64,000 bases of DNA, from the NCBI GenBank assembly GCA_003268905.1, contig QLTU01000015.1:30572-94571 (forward strand), in the 5' to 3' direction. Below are positions 42,960-51,929 of the stretch, piece after piece. The notes below the pieces were generated by a model. That model saw only the letters and a program-made list of their open reading frames with translations. It did no database searches and was not told where the DNA came from. Numbering within the stretch: the stretch's first letter is position 1; each line of letters opens with the position of its first letter. This stretch comes from Acidovorax defluvii. Its GTDB lineage: Bacteria; Pseudomonadota; Gammaproteobacteria; Burkholderiales; Burkholderiaceae_C. Made by a program: the position numbers and the translations under genes.

Positions 42960-44195
42960 TCAGCCCTTGCGCATCACCACCAGGCCCTTGAGGTATTCGC
43001 CCTCGGGAAACTCCAGCGTCATCGGATGGTCGGGCACGCCGCCCAGGCGCTCCAGGATGTAGCCGTCCACCCCGGCATCGGCGCCTGCCGACGCCACGAT
43101 TTTGTGGAACAGATCGGCGCTGATGCCGCCTGAGCACGAAAACGTGAACAGCACCCCGCCCGGCGTCAGCAGTTGCAGCGCCAGCCGGTTGATGTCCTTG
43201 TAGGCCCGCGCGGCGCGGTCGGCATGGGCGGCGGTGGGGGCAAACTTGGGCGGGTCGAGCACGATGGCATCAAAACGCTGCCCCTCCTTGAGAAACTGGC
43301 GCAGCGAGGCGTTCACATCGGCGTCCATGAAACTCGCCCGGTTCACGTCAAAACCATTGAGCGCCACATGCGCCCGTGCGCGCTCCAGCGCCGGACCGGA
43401 TGAATCGATCGAGACCACCTGACCACCCGGCGCGCCGCCTTCTGCCTCCGCCGCGCGCATGCCCGCCAGCGCGGCCACGCTGAAGCCGCCGGTGTAGCAA
43501 AAGCAGTTGAGCACGCGCTGAAAACCCAGGCGCCGGGCGTAGTCGGCAAAGCGCTTGCGGCTGTCGCGCTGGTCCAGATAAAAACCGGTCTTGTGGCCCT
43601 CTGCAATGTTGAGGGTGAGCTGCCACTGGTGCTCATGAATGGTCAGCTCCACGGGCGGCGCCTCGCCCCCGGCTACCGGCCCGCCGCGCAGCCAGCCCGT
43701 GGCTGGCTCCAGGCCTTCCGGGGCGCGCACGCTGGCGTCCGAGCGCTCGTACAGGCGGGTGAGGCCCGTTGCCTGGAGCAGTGCGTCCGCAATCACCGCC
43801 CTCCAGCGCTCGGTGCCCGCGCTGGTGAACTGCGCCACCAGCGTGTCGCCATAGCGGTCCACGATCAGGCCGGGCAGGCCATCCGATTCGCCGTGCACCA
43901 GCCGCACGCCATCACTTTGCACATCAAAACGGGCTCTAGCGCTTATATAACGTGCGCAAGCAGCTATGAAAAACGGAGCATCAATGCGCTGCGCTTCGTC
44001 AAAGCTCCACACCCGCGCACGGATGCGCGACGCAGGGCTGAACGCCGCCCAGGCCAAAAACTGCCCCTCATGCGACTCCACGCGCTCCGTCTCGCCACTG
44101 TCGCCACTGCCTTTGGCGATGGCGCTTTCAAAGATCCAGGGGTGGCGGCGCTACAGCGAGCGCTCTTTGCCGGGGCGTAGACGGAGGGTTTTCAT
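42960..44195 (-). pseudogene. rlmI: rlmI, 23S rRNA m5C methyltransferase, interrupted by an amber codon
   Basis: RlmI-like enzyme: PUA domain plus SAM methyltransferase that modifies 23S rRNA. Reading from ATG 44195 gives MKTLRLRPGKERSL, then TAG at 44151-44153, then RRHPWIFESAI in the same frame through to the normal end. Family members read SLLRRHPWVF, so TAG replaces a Leu codon, probably one T-to-A change in TTG. Downstream, the SAM and catalytic blocks look intact (LNCFCYTGGFSVAAL, DPPKFAP, FSCSGG). A restart at GTG 44081 would remove the first 38 residues including much of the PUA core. The MT domain also contains a translated repeat at 43924-43984. A sequencing error is the main alternative. 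Confidence 0.8.
43924..43984. repeat. Dispersed palindromic repeat translated inside rlmI
   Basis: On the plus strand it reads CTCTAGCGCTTATATAACG then GCGCAAGCAGCTATGAAAAAC. In frame on the minus strand it encodes the segment FFIAACARYISARARF, which replaces a helix of unrelated sequence in E. coli RlmI. Confidence 0.7.
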
Positions 44196-44256
44196 GGGGC
44201 AATTGTCGGTGGTTTGCGCCCGGCCATGCCACCCCGCCCCGGCGCTGTGTCTGCGA

Positions 44257-45228
44257 TTACTTGCGCCGCGCCCGCGGGTGCGCCGCGTCATACACCTTGG
44301 CAAGGTGCTGAAAGTCGAGCCGCGTGTAGACCTGCGTGGTAGTGATGTTGGCGTGGCCCAGCAGCTCTTGCACGGCGCGCAGGTCGCCGCTGCTTTGCAG
44401 CAGGTGGCTGGCAAACGAGTGGCGCAGCATGTGCGGGTGCACGGGCGTGGTCAGGCCCGCCTGCTGGCTGCGCTGGCGCAGGCGCAGCCAGACCGACTGG
44501 GCCGTGAGGCGCGCACCGCGCTGGCCCACGAACAAGGCCCCATCGAGCCGCGCTGATTCCTCACCGCCAAACGGCGTGGCGCGCAGCGCCAGCCAGGCCT
44601 GCAGCGCCGCCACGGCGGCGCTGCCTACAGGCACGCTGCGGCGCTTGCTGCCTTTGCCGAACACATGGGCCTCGCAGGCCTGCAGGTCGATCCAGCCGCG
44701 GCCGTGGCGCTGGGTGTCGGGGCCGGGCACGGCATCCAGCCCCACCAGCTCACCCACGCGCAGGCCGCCGCCGTACAACAGCTCGACCATGGCGGCATCG
44801 CGCGCCTCCAGCCAGGGGTCGGCGCCGGCGTGGTCAAACTCGGCCAGGCGCACGGCGTCGTCCACGCCCAGCGCCTTGGGCAGGGGCTTGGGTGCCTTGG
44901 GCGCACGCACGTCCTGCACGGGGTTGTGGGCCATCAGGCCCTGCCGGCCGGCCCAGGTGAAAAAACCGCGCCAGCCCGACAGGATGAGCGCAATACCGCG
45001 CCCGCTGCGCCCTGCGCTGTGCATCTGGGCCACAAAGCGGCGGATGTGCGCTGTCTGCAATTGCAGCAACGGCACATTCACGCCCGCTGCCAGCTGCGCA
45101 AGCCGCTCCAGATCAAGGGTGTAGAGCGTGAGGGTGCGCGCGGCCAGCCGCTTTTCGAAGCGCACATGGGCCAAATACCGCTGCACATCGGAATCGGCAG
45201 GGAGCGGCGTGGCCGGTGCTTCAGGCAT
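44257..45228 (-). CDS. xerC: Tyrosine recombinase XerC
   Basis: Chromosome-dimer resolvase that acts with XerD at dif; about 323 aa. The N-terminal SAM-like DNA-binding domain runs to about residue 110. The catalytic set is present: Arg in GLRVGELVGL, Lys in GKGSKRRSVP, HMLRHSFASHLL (HxxR), His in LLGHANITTTQ and the nucleophile in VYTRLD. The start at 45228 (MPEAPATPLP) gives the family length. It lies downstream of the DUF484 gene and dapF, the classical dapF-xerC order of E. coli. Confidence 0.95.
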   Translation of the reverse strand: MPEAPATPLPADSDVQRYLAHVRFEKRLAARTLTLYTLDLERLAQLAAGVNVPLLQLQTAHIRRFVAQMHSAGRSGRGIALILSGWRGFFTWAGRQGLMAHNPVQDVRAPKAPKPLPKALGVDDAVRLAEFDHAGADPWLEARDAAMVELLYGGGLRVGELVGLDAVPGPDTQRHGRGWIDLQACEAHVFGKGSKRRSVPVGSAAVAALQAWLALRATPFGGEESARLDGALFVGQRGARLTAQSVWLRLRQRSQQAGLTTPVHPHMLRHSFASHLLQSSGDLRAVQELLGHANITTTQVYTRLDFQHLAKVYDAAHPRARRK

Positions 45229-45357
45229 GGGCTCAGTGCCCGTAAAGCGGCATTGGGCGCCCCAAATCCACCACGGCACCGCACTGCAGCAAGGTGCGTA
45301 CCGGGCCGCTGGTGGCGCCTGCCTGGGGGGGCCGCGCGAAGTGCCGCAGAGGGGAGT

Positions 45358-46053
45358 TCACCGCAAGCGCATCAGTGCGGCGCTGGCCAGCTCGGCCAGG
45401 CGCGTCAGAAATTCGGTGCCCATGGTGGCATCAAAACGCTGCGGGTCGGGGGAGCCCAGCACCAGCAGGCCAAAGGCCGGCGTGGCGCTGTCCACGGTGC
45501 CCTCGCGCAACGGCAGCAGGGCCAGCGACTGGGCGGCCTCACCGTCGCCGTGCGCCAGCCAGGCCGCAGACTCGAAACCCAGGTTGGGGCCGCAAAACGG
45601 CATGGTCAGCGAGGTGGCAAAGGCCCTCGAATCCTCGCTGGCGCCCTGGGTGAAATCGGCGTCAATATACGGCCCCGCCACACCCCACACGCGCACGGCA
45701 GCCTGCGGCACATCGAACAGGGTTTGCAGGCCGTCCACCAGGGCGTGGGGCAGGTCCATGGGGTCACGCACCTGCAGCAGGGCACCGGTCCATTGGTGCA
45801 CCTTGGCGGCGATGGCCGCATTCTCGTGGCTGTGGCGCACCATTTCCATGATGCGCAGCTCCAGCCCCTTGATCTTCTCGCGCAGCATTTCGGCCTGGCG
45901 TTCTTGCAGGCTCACGGCGCGGGCTCCGTGCGGGCTGGTGATTTGTACGCTGGCCAGCACCTCGGCGTGGCGCTCGAAGAATCCGGGCGTCTGGGTGAGG
46001 AACTGGGCGATGTCGTCTTCGGTGATCGGTGGGATGTGGGAGCTGGTGGTCAT
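45358..46053 (-). CDS. DUF484 family protein
   Basis: About 231 aa. N-terminal [20 protein letters not shown] is the hallmark of DUF484 (YigA) proteins. A helical linker ([20 protein letters not shown]) leads to a GAF-like domain ([12 protein letters not shown] onward). The family is found next to xerC and dapF, and its role is unknown. It overlaps the dapF stop by 4 bp and precedes xerC by about 130 bp. Confidence 0.9.
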   Translation of the reverse strand: MTTSSHIPPITEDDIAQFLTQTPGFFERHAEVLASVQITSPHGARAVSLQERQAEMLREKIKGLELRIMEMVRHSHENAAIAAKVHQWTGALLQVRDPMDLPHALVDGLQTLFDVPQAAVRVWGVAGPYIDADFTQGASEDSRAFATSLTMPFCGPNLGFESAAWLAHGDGEAAQSLALLPLREGTVDSATPAFGLLVLGSPDPQRFDATMGTEFLTRLAELASAALMRLR

Positions 46054-46928
46054 GGCGTGTCAGGGAGTTCGATCTGGCCTTCAAATACCGAAGTGGCCGG
46101 GCCAGTCATGAAAACGGAATCGGCCTCCTGGCCGCTCCAGGCGATGGTGAGCAGGCCGCCGCGCGTTTGCACGTCTACCTGCGCGTCAAGCAGCCCCAGG
46201 CGTATGCCCGCTGCCACGGCGGCACAGGCGCCGGTGCCGCAGGCCAGGGTTTCGCCCGCGCCGCGCTCGAACACACGCAGGCGCACATGGCTGCGGTCCA
46301 CGATCTGCAGGTAACCGGCATTCACCCGCTTTGGAAAGCGCGGGTGCGATTCGATCAGCGGGCCGGTCTGGGCCACGGGCGCGGTGTCCACATCGGGCAC
46401 CAGTTGCACGGCGTGTGGATTGCCCATGGACACAACCGCTATCAAAATAGAAGCATCTTGCGCATATCCAGCAAGCGCTAGAGGCCATTTTTGCCCTGAA
46501 CCCTGCGCCACGGGCGTGAGGCCGGTCGCGTCAAAGGGCACCAGCGCGGCATCGAACACCGGGCGGCCCATGTCCACCGTCACGCGGCCGTCGGGCGTGA
46601 GCCGGGGCGCAATCACGCCGGCCAGCGTCTGCACGCGGATGGTGTCCTTGGCGGTCAGGCCCTTGTCATGCACATAGCGCGCAAAGCAGCGCGCACCGTT
46701 GCCGCACTGCTCCACCTCGCCGCCATCGGCGTTGTGGATCACATATTCGAAATCAATGCCTTCGGCCGGCGAGGGCCGCACGGTGAGGATCTGGTCGGCA
46801 CCCACGCCAAAGTGGCGGTCTGCCAGCAGGCGGTAGTGCGCCGGTGTCAGGCCCAGGCGGCCCTGGGTTTCGTCGAGCACCACGAAATCGTTGCCCGCGC
46901 CCTGCATTTTGGTGAAGCGAATCTTCAT
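46050..46928 (-). CDS. dapF: Diaminopimelate epimerase DapF
   Basis: Converts LL- to meso-diaminopimelate, supplying lysine and the MurE substrate; about 292 aa from 46928 ([15 protein letters not shown]). Both catalytic cysteines are present, in [10 protein letters not shown] and in [11 protein letters not shown]. The segment [15 protein letters not shown] before MGNPHAV comes from a dispersed repeat copy (46438-46497) that adds about a dozen residues compared with E. coli. The upstream open frame is an artefact of an uninterrupted frame. Confidence 0.95.
   Translation of the reverse strand: MKIRFTKMQGAGNDFVVLDETQGRLGLTPAHYRLLADRHFGVGADQILTVRPSPAEGIDFEYVIHNADGGEVEQCGNGARCFARYVHDKGLTAKDTIRVQTLAGVIAPRLTPDGRVTVDMGRPVFDAALVPFDATGLTPVAQGSGQKWPLALAGYAQDASILIAVVSMGNPHAVQLVPDVDTAPVAQTGPLIESHPRFPKRVNAGYLQIVDRSHVRLRVFERGAGETLACGTGACAAVAAGIRLGLLDAQVDVQTRGGLLTIAWSGQEADSVFMTGPATSVFEGQIELPDTP
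46438..46497. repeat. Dispersed palindromic repeat translated inside dapF
   Basis: On the plus strand it reads GCTATCAAAATAGAAGCATC, then TTGCGCATATCCAGCAAGCGCTAG and GGCCATTTTTG. The AGCGCTAG half-site and T-run match the family. It is in frame in DapF. Confidence 0.75.
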
Positions 46929-47043
46929 GGGCCGGATTATCGTCGGTGGGCTGCCAATCACCTCGGCCAGCGCCGGTTTCGCTGCCGGGCTAGGCTTGGG
47001 CTCTTTCGGCACCGCTGTGGCCGCCACCCGCAAGGAGTCCTCC

Positions 47044-47748
47044 ATGCCCCATCTTTCCGCCTTTGCCATCACCCACAAATGGCCCGCCCGGCACCCGGAT
47101 CGCATCCAGCTGTATTCGCTGCCCACGCCCAACGGCGTGAAGGTGTCGATTGCGCTGGAAGAACTGGGCCTGCCCTACGAGCCGCATCTGGTGCGCTTTG
47201 AGACCAACGACCAGACCTCACCCGAGTTCCTGTCGCTCAACCCCAACAACAAGATCCCCGCCATCCTCGACCCCAACGGTCCCGGCGGCCAGCCGCTGGC
47301 GCTGTTCGAGTCTGGCGCCATCCTGCTGTATCTGGCCGAGAAAACCGGCCGGCTGATGCCACAGGATGCCGCGGCGCGCTACCACGCCATCCAGTGGCTG
47401 ATGTGGCAGATGGGCGGCCTGGGGCCGATGTTCGGCCAGCTCGGCTTCTTCCACAAGTTTGCGGGCAAAGACTACGAAGACAAGCGCCCGCGCGACCGCT
47501 ACGTGGCCGAATCAAAGCGCCTGCTGGGTGTGCTGGAGCAGCGCCTGACGGGCCGCCGCTGGGTGATGGGCGATGACTACACCATCGCCGACATCGCCAT
47601 CTTTCCGTGGGTGCGCAACCTGGTGGGTTTTTATGGCGCGGGCGAGCTGGTCGAATTCGACCGCTTCCCGCAGGTGCAGCGCGCGCTGGCGGCGTTTGGG
47701 GAGCGGCCTGCCGTGCAGCGCGGCCTGGCCGTGCCCAGCAAAAGCTGA
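47044..47748 (+). CDS. Glutathione S-transferase (YfcG/Nu-class-like)
   Basis: About 234 aa, with AAGGAG 8 bp upstream of ATG 47044. A thioredoxin-fold N-terminal domain ([20 protein letters not shown], then NPNNKIPAI and [14 protein letters not shown]) carries the glutathione site; the helical C-terminal domain follows (residues about 105-225). Length and the TPNGVKV motif resemble E. coli YfcG, a GSH disulfide reductase. It is divergent from dapF, about 115 bp apart. Substrate unknown. Confidence 0.88.
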   Translation: MPHLSAFAITHKWPARHPDRIQLYSLPTPNGVKVSIALEELGLPYEPHLVRFETNDQTSPEFLSLNPNNKIPAILDPNGPGGQPLALFESGAILLYLAEKTGRLMPQDAAARYHAIQWLMWQMGGLGPMFGQLGFFHKFAGKDYEDKRPRDRYVAESKRLLGVLEQRLTGRRWVMGDDYTIADIAIFPWVRNLVGFYGAGELVEFDRFPQVQRALAAFGERPAVQRGLAVPSKS

Positions 47749-47772
47749 GCGGCGCAGGCCGCCCGGCAAGGC

Positions 47773-48765
47773 TCAATCGTCCGACGAAAATCCCGACGCA
47801 GCCACCACCGGCGCCCAGCGGTCGCGCTCTTGTGCGAGCTGGCGCGCATAGTCCTCCGGGCCAGACGCGATGGGCTCGAAGCCCAGCTTCGCCAGGGTCT
47901 CGATTACCGCCGGATCTTTCACGGCTGCGCGGGCCAGCTCGGCCAGGCGTTCGACCTGCGCGGCCGGCGTGCGCGCTGGCAGGAACAGGCCGCAGCTCTC
48001 CACACCCTGGATACCGGCAAAGCCCTGCTCCTCGAACGTGGGCACCTCGGGCAAAAAACGCGAGCGGCGCGCATCTGTCACGCCCAGCACCCGCACCCGT
48101 CCAGAGGGCAAATGCGGCAGGCAGTCGCCCACGCTGAAGCACCCCGACGCCACCCGCCCACCCATCAGGTCCTGCAGGCCCAGGGCTGCGCCGCGGTAGG
48201 GCAGGTGCGTGAGCGCAACGCCCGCTGCCCGCGCAAACTGGTTGCCCAGGAAGTGCGGCATGGCACCGGCGGCCGGTGACGCATAGCCCTGCGGCTCGGG
48301 CTGTGCCTTGGCCCAGTCGGCAAACTGGCGCAGCGTGCGCACCGATTCGGGCACTTTGGGCCCGACCATGAAGCCGCAGGTGGACAGCGCCACGGGCGAC
48401 ACCGCGATCGCATCCGTGGCCGGCTGGTACTGCAAACGCTTGAACACATGGGGGTAGATGGTGAACATCGACGAAGGGCTGAGCAGCATGGTCAGGCCGT
48501 CGGGCGCCGCATCCTTGAGCGTGGTCACGGCGATGCGGCCGCCGGCGCCCACCTTCTGTTCCACCACCACGGTGCCCATGCGTGGGCGCCAGGTTTCCGC
48601 CAGGCGGCGCGCCGTGGCGTCCACCGAGCCCCCGGCCGGAAAGCCGACCAGGATGCGGGGCGAGCCCGTCTGGGCGCGGGCGCCGAGCCCGGCGGAGGCA
48701 AGAGCGGCCGCGCCCAATGCGCGGCCCAGGTTCCAGCCGAGCTGGCGGCGGTTGATCGGATGCAT
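47773..48765 (-). CDS. Bug-family (tripartite tricarboxylate) periplasmic binding protein
   Basis: About 330 aa. An N-terminal signal with RRQLG, a Tat-like twin Arg, and cleavage near GARAQ is followed by ILVGFPAGGSVDATAR, the defining Bug motif. Further Bug features include SPSSMFTIYP and PYRGAALGLQDLMGG. Members bind organic acids or amides for TTT transporters, but betaproteobacteria carry many orphan copies; no tctAB-like gene is nearby. The MarR gene follows on the same strand. Confidence 0.92.
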   Translation of the reverse strand: MHPINRRQLGWNLGRALGAAALASAGLGARAQTGSPRILVGFPAGGSVDATARRLAETWRPRMGTVVVEQKVGAGGRIAVTTLKDAAPDGLTMLLSPSSMFTIYPHVFKRLQYQPATDAIAVSPVALSTCGFMVGPKVPESVRTLRQFADWAKAQPEPQGYASPAAGAMPHFLGNQFARAAGVALTHLPYRGAALGLQDLMGGRVASGCFSVGDCLPHLPSGRVRVLGVTDARRSRFLPEVPTFEEQGFAGIQGVESCGLFLPARTPAAQVERLAELARAAVKDPAVIETLAKLGFEPIASGPEDYARQLAQERDRWAPVVAASGFSSDD

Positions 48766-48830
48766 GCAGGGGTCTCCTTGAGGGGGTTTTCAGGGTGTGG
48801 GAACAAACCCGGAGGGGCGAGCGCCGTTGC

Positions 48831-49418
48831 TCACCCGGACGGTGGCATGGGGGTGGCGAGTGCGTTGGCGGCGGCAGCCAGCCGGTCGAGCAGGCGGCGC
48901 AGCTGCGGCCCCTCGTCGCCCAGCGCGGCCAGCAGCGCCTCGTCGTGGGTCCGCACCTGGGCGGTCACGCTCTCCAGCAACGCCAGGCCGGCCGGGGTGG
49001 GGTGAACAGTCCAGGAGCGGCGGTCCAGAGGGTCGTCGGCACGCTGCACCCAGCCTTGCTCGCATAGCCAGTCGGTCAGACGCATGCCGCCACTGCGGTG
49101 CAGGCCCATGGCGTCGGCCAGCAGGCCCTGGCGCAGGCCCGGGTTCTGCGCCACCAGCACCAGGGCCGCAAAGCGCTGCGGGCTCACATCCGCACGGTCC
49201 ACGCTGCGTTGAAAGTGCAGGTACAGGGCGTTCTGCGCCCGGCGCAGCGCGTAGCCCAGCAGCTCGTCGAGCACGCCATAAGCCAGGCCGGGCAACGGCC
49301 GCAGCTCGGCCTGGGCCCGGTCGGCTGGCTGGGCGCTGCGCGCGGGCCTGGCGGCAGCGGTGCGGCCCGCAGGTGCGCTGAACCGGGGTTTGCGACGGTT
49401 TGCATTTTTTAGTTGCAT
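48831..49418 (-). CDS. MarR-family transcriptional regulator
   Basis: About 195 aa from ATG 49418. The N-terminal 35 residues are Arg/Ala-rich and probably disordered. The winged helix begins near LLADAMGLHRSGGMRLTDWL, with the wing around DDPLDRRSWTVHPT. MarR proteins usually control an adjacent gene and sense small aromatic ligands. It is divergent from the FAD monooxygenase gene, with a palindrome covering its own start. Confidence 0.85.
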   Translation of the reverse strand: MQLKNANRRKPRFSAPAGRTAAARPARSAQPADRAQAELRPLPGLAYGVLDELLGYALRRAQNALYLHFQRSVDRADVSPQRFAALVLVAQNPGLRQGLLADAMGLHRSGGMRLTDWLCEQGWVQRADDPLDRRSWTVHPTPAGLALLESVTAQVRTHDEALLAALGDEGPQLRRLLDRLAAAANALATPMPPSG

Positions 49419-49430
49419 AGCGCAACAATA
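49411..49430. promoter_or_regulatory. Candidate MarR operator
   Basis: AGTTGCATAGCGCAACAA contains the dyad TTGC-N5-GCAA and overlaps the MarR start codon. Binding here would cover both divergent starts, since the monooxygenase begins at 49478. Assigned from position and symmetry only. Confidence 0.5.
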
Positions 49431-49477
49431 TCGGTGAATTTTGATGTGCGTCAACCCCAAAAACCCGGAGACACCCT

Positions 49478-50743
49478 ATGAACCCCTCCCGCTCCATCGT
49501 TGTGGCCGGCGGCGGCATCGGCGGCCTGACGGCGGCCCTGGCCCTGGCCGCGCGCGGCCACCACGTTACGGTGTGCGAAGCCGCCGTTCAGCCGCACCCG
49601 CTGGGCGTGGGCATCAACCTGCTGCCGCATGCGGTGCGCGTGTTCGCCGGCCTGGGTTTGCTGCCCGCGCTGGAAGCCATGGCCGTGCACACGCGCGCGC
49701 TGGTGTTCGCCAACCGGCACGGGCAAACCATCTACGAAGACCTGCGCGGCCTGGCTGCGGGCAGCAGCCACCCGCAGCTGAGCATTCACCGCGGTCACCT
49801 GCAGATGCGGCTGTGGGACGAGGCCGCGCAGCGCCTGGGCCCGGCCCAGGTGCGCACCGGCGAGCGCGTGGTGGCCGCGCGCGAAACAGCCAACGGCGCG
49901 GTGGCCGAGATCCTGCACGCCGACGGCACGCGCAGCGAGCGGGCCTGCGAGATCCTGGTGGGGGCCGACGGCATCCACTCGGCGCTGCGCCAGCAGTTTT
50001 ACCCCGACGAGGGGGCCCCGCGCTGGAACGGCATGATGATGTGGCGCGGCACCACGCTGGCGCGGCCCTTTCTGGACGGCCGCACCATGGTGCAGGCCGG
50101 TCACCGGCGGGCGAAGTTCGTGGTCTACCCGATCGAGCCGGTGCGCCCAGACGGCCTGCAGCGCATCAACTGGATCTGCGACCGCCGCCTGCGCGAAGAC
50201 GGGTTTGGCGGCGGCCTCACGGCCCCCAGCCGCGAGGACTGGAGCAAGCCCGGCTCGCTGGACGACCTGCTGCCCACTTTCGGCAGCTGGCGCTTTGCCT
50301 GGCTCGACGTGCCCGGACTGATCCGCGCGGCCGAGCAGATCCTCGAATGGCCCATGGTGGACCGCGACCCGCTGCCGCGCTGGCGCCATGGCCACACCAC
50401 GCTGCTGGGCGATGCGGCGCACCCGATGTACCCCATCGGCTCGAACGGTGCGACGCAGGCCATTCTGGACGCAGCCGCGCTGGCCGATGCGCTGGACGGC
50501 CATGCCAGCATCACCGCCGCGCTGAATGCCTATGAGGCCGCCCGCCTGCCCATGACGCGCGACATCGTCGCCATGAACCGCCGCGAGGGGCTGGATGCCA
50601 TCCTCGACATGGTGGAAGAAGCAGCGCCCGAAGGCTTTGCACGCATCGAGGACGTGACCGACCCGCGCGTGCTGGCCGAATGGGTGCAGGCCTACAAGAA
50701 GGCCGCAGGCCACCAGGTGGGACGCCCCCAAGCCGCCCCTTGA
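49478..50743 (+). CDS. FAD-dependent monooxygenase
   Basis: Group A aromatic hydroxylase-type flavoprotein, about 421 aa. The FAD-binding GxGxxG is VVAGGGIGGLTAAL at the N-terminus, the DG motif is GADGIHSALR (about residues 165-174), and the GD motif is LLGDAAHPMYPIGSNGA. The family uses NAD(P)H and oxygen to hydroxylate aromatic or heteroaromatic compounds; the substrate here is unknown. The divergent MarR regulator suggests induction by substrate. Confidence 0.9.
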   Translation: MNPSRSIVVAGGGIGGLTAALALAARGHHVTVCEAAVQPHPLGVGINLLPHAVRVFAGLGLLPALEAMAVHTRALVFANRHGQTIYEDLRGLAAGSSHPQLSIHRGHLQMRLWDEAAQRLGPAQVRTGERVVAARETANGAVAEILHADGTRSERACEILVGADGIHSALRQQFYPDEGAPRWNGMMMWRGTTLARPFLDGRTMVQAGHRRAKFVVYPIEPVRPDGLQRINWICDRRLREDGFGGGLTAPSREDWSKPGSLDDLLPTFGSWRFAWLDVPGLIRAAEQILEWPMVDRDPLPRWRHGHTTLLGDAAHPMYPIGSNGATQAILDAAALADALDGHASITAALNAYEAARLPMTRDIVAMNRREGLDAILDMVEEAAPEGFARIEDVTDPRVLAEWVQAYKKAAGHQVGRPQAAP

Positions 50744-50802
50744 AGCTGTGGGTCAGCACGCGGCTGAGAGGCTGAGACGTTTTCAGCCTCTGCCCCCGGC
50801 AA

Positions 50803-51870
50803 TCATTCGAGCCGCAGGACGTCGATGCGCGGCACCACGGCCAGACGCGCAGGCAGGCCGATGGTGCCGATGCCCCCGGTGACGAACAACGGACCCGCCT
50901 GCGTGGTGTACAGGCCCTCAAACCAGCCCTGCGCGCTCATGCCCGGCAGCACCAGTTGGCGCGTGACCCAGGGCAACATGATCTGGCCGTCGTGCGTGTG
51001 GCCGCTGACCACCAGGCTGGCGCTGCCCGCTGGCAGCAGTGCTGCCGTGTCGGGCTGATGGGCCAGCACCAGCCGGGGCGCCGTGGGCGTGCCCGGTGGC
51101 AGCAGCCGGGCCATTTCGCCACGCGGCTCCCCGCCCCACAGGTCGCTCAGGCCCATCACATCCCAGCCCTGAAATTGCAGGCGCCGGCCATCCAGCACCT
51201 GCACGCCGTGGTCCTGCAATGCCTGGCGCAGCGCCTGTGCCAGCGGTGGCCCGGGCGCCCCGGTATCGTGGTTGCCCAGCACGCCCCACACCGGGTGGCG
51301 CAGCCGGGAAAACGGCTGCAGCAGCGCATGCAGGTCGCGCGGCGGGTCGTACGTCCAGTCGCCAGCCACCACCACGGCATCCACGTCCAGCGCATTGAGC
51401 CGGTCGACCAGCCGCTCAACCTGCCAGCCTCGCACAAACAGACCGGCGTGCACATCGGCCACCAGCGCCAGCCGCAGCGGCGGCAGCTTTGCGGGCGTCT
51501 GCAGGCGCAGCCGGTGTTCGCGCACGGTCAGCAGGCGCGGCTCCACGAGGCCGCTGTAGGCCACCAGGGTCAGCGCCCCCAACCAGGCCAGCCGCCGCAC
51601 GCTGCGCCCCGCCGGCTGGCGCAGGCACAGCAGCGCGGAGCCACACCAGGGAATCACCGCCCACACGGCCCAGAAGATCCAGAGCTTGAGCAGCACGACA
51701 CCTTCGCGCCCGGCATCGATCCAGCGTCCTTCCCGATCCAGCCAGGCCAGCACCACCGACAGCAGCAGCCATGCCCAGCCCACGCCTGCCAGCGCGCGAC
51801 GCACCTGCGCGGTGCGGGAAGTAAAGGCCGAAGAAAACGGGGGTCGATCCATCGTGGGTTGTCGCTTCAT
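50803..51870 (-). CDS. Membrane-anchored metallophosphoesterase
   Basis: About 355 aa. Three N-terminal hydrophobic segments (about residues 27-45, 57-77, 95-112) are followed by a calcineurin-type phosphoesterase domain with the metal-binding blocks ADVHAG, GDWTYD, GNHD and SGHTHDGQ. This arrangement is typical of YkuE/YaeI-type proteins, some of which act on lipid-linked UDP-diacylglucosamine. Start taken at 51870 (MKRQPTMDRPP); 51852 is possible. It is divergent from the next gene. Confidence 0.86.
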   Translation of the reverse strand: MKRQPTMDRPPFSSAFTSRTAQVRRALAGVGWAWLLLSVVLAWLDREGRWIDAGREGVVLLKLWIFWAVWAVIPWCGSALLCLRQPAGRSVRRLAWLGALTLVAYSGLVEPRLLTVREHRLRLQTPAKLPPLRLALVADVHAGLFVRGWQVERLVDRLNALDVDAVVVAGDWTYDPPRDLHALLQPFSRLRHPVWGVLGNHDTGAPGPPLAQALRQALQDHGVQVLDGRRLQFQGWDVMGLSDLWGGEPRGEMARLLPPGTPTAPRLVLAHQPDTAALLPAGSASLVVSGHTHDGQIMLPWVTRQLVLPGMSAQGWFEGLYTTQAGPLFVTGGIGTIGLPARLAVVPRIDVLRLE

Positions 51871-51929
51871 CAATGAGGGCGACGCATTGTGCCCGCGCCC
51901 CTGCAGCCGCCCTGCCCATAATGCAGCCC

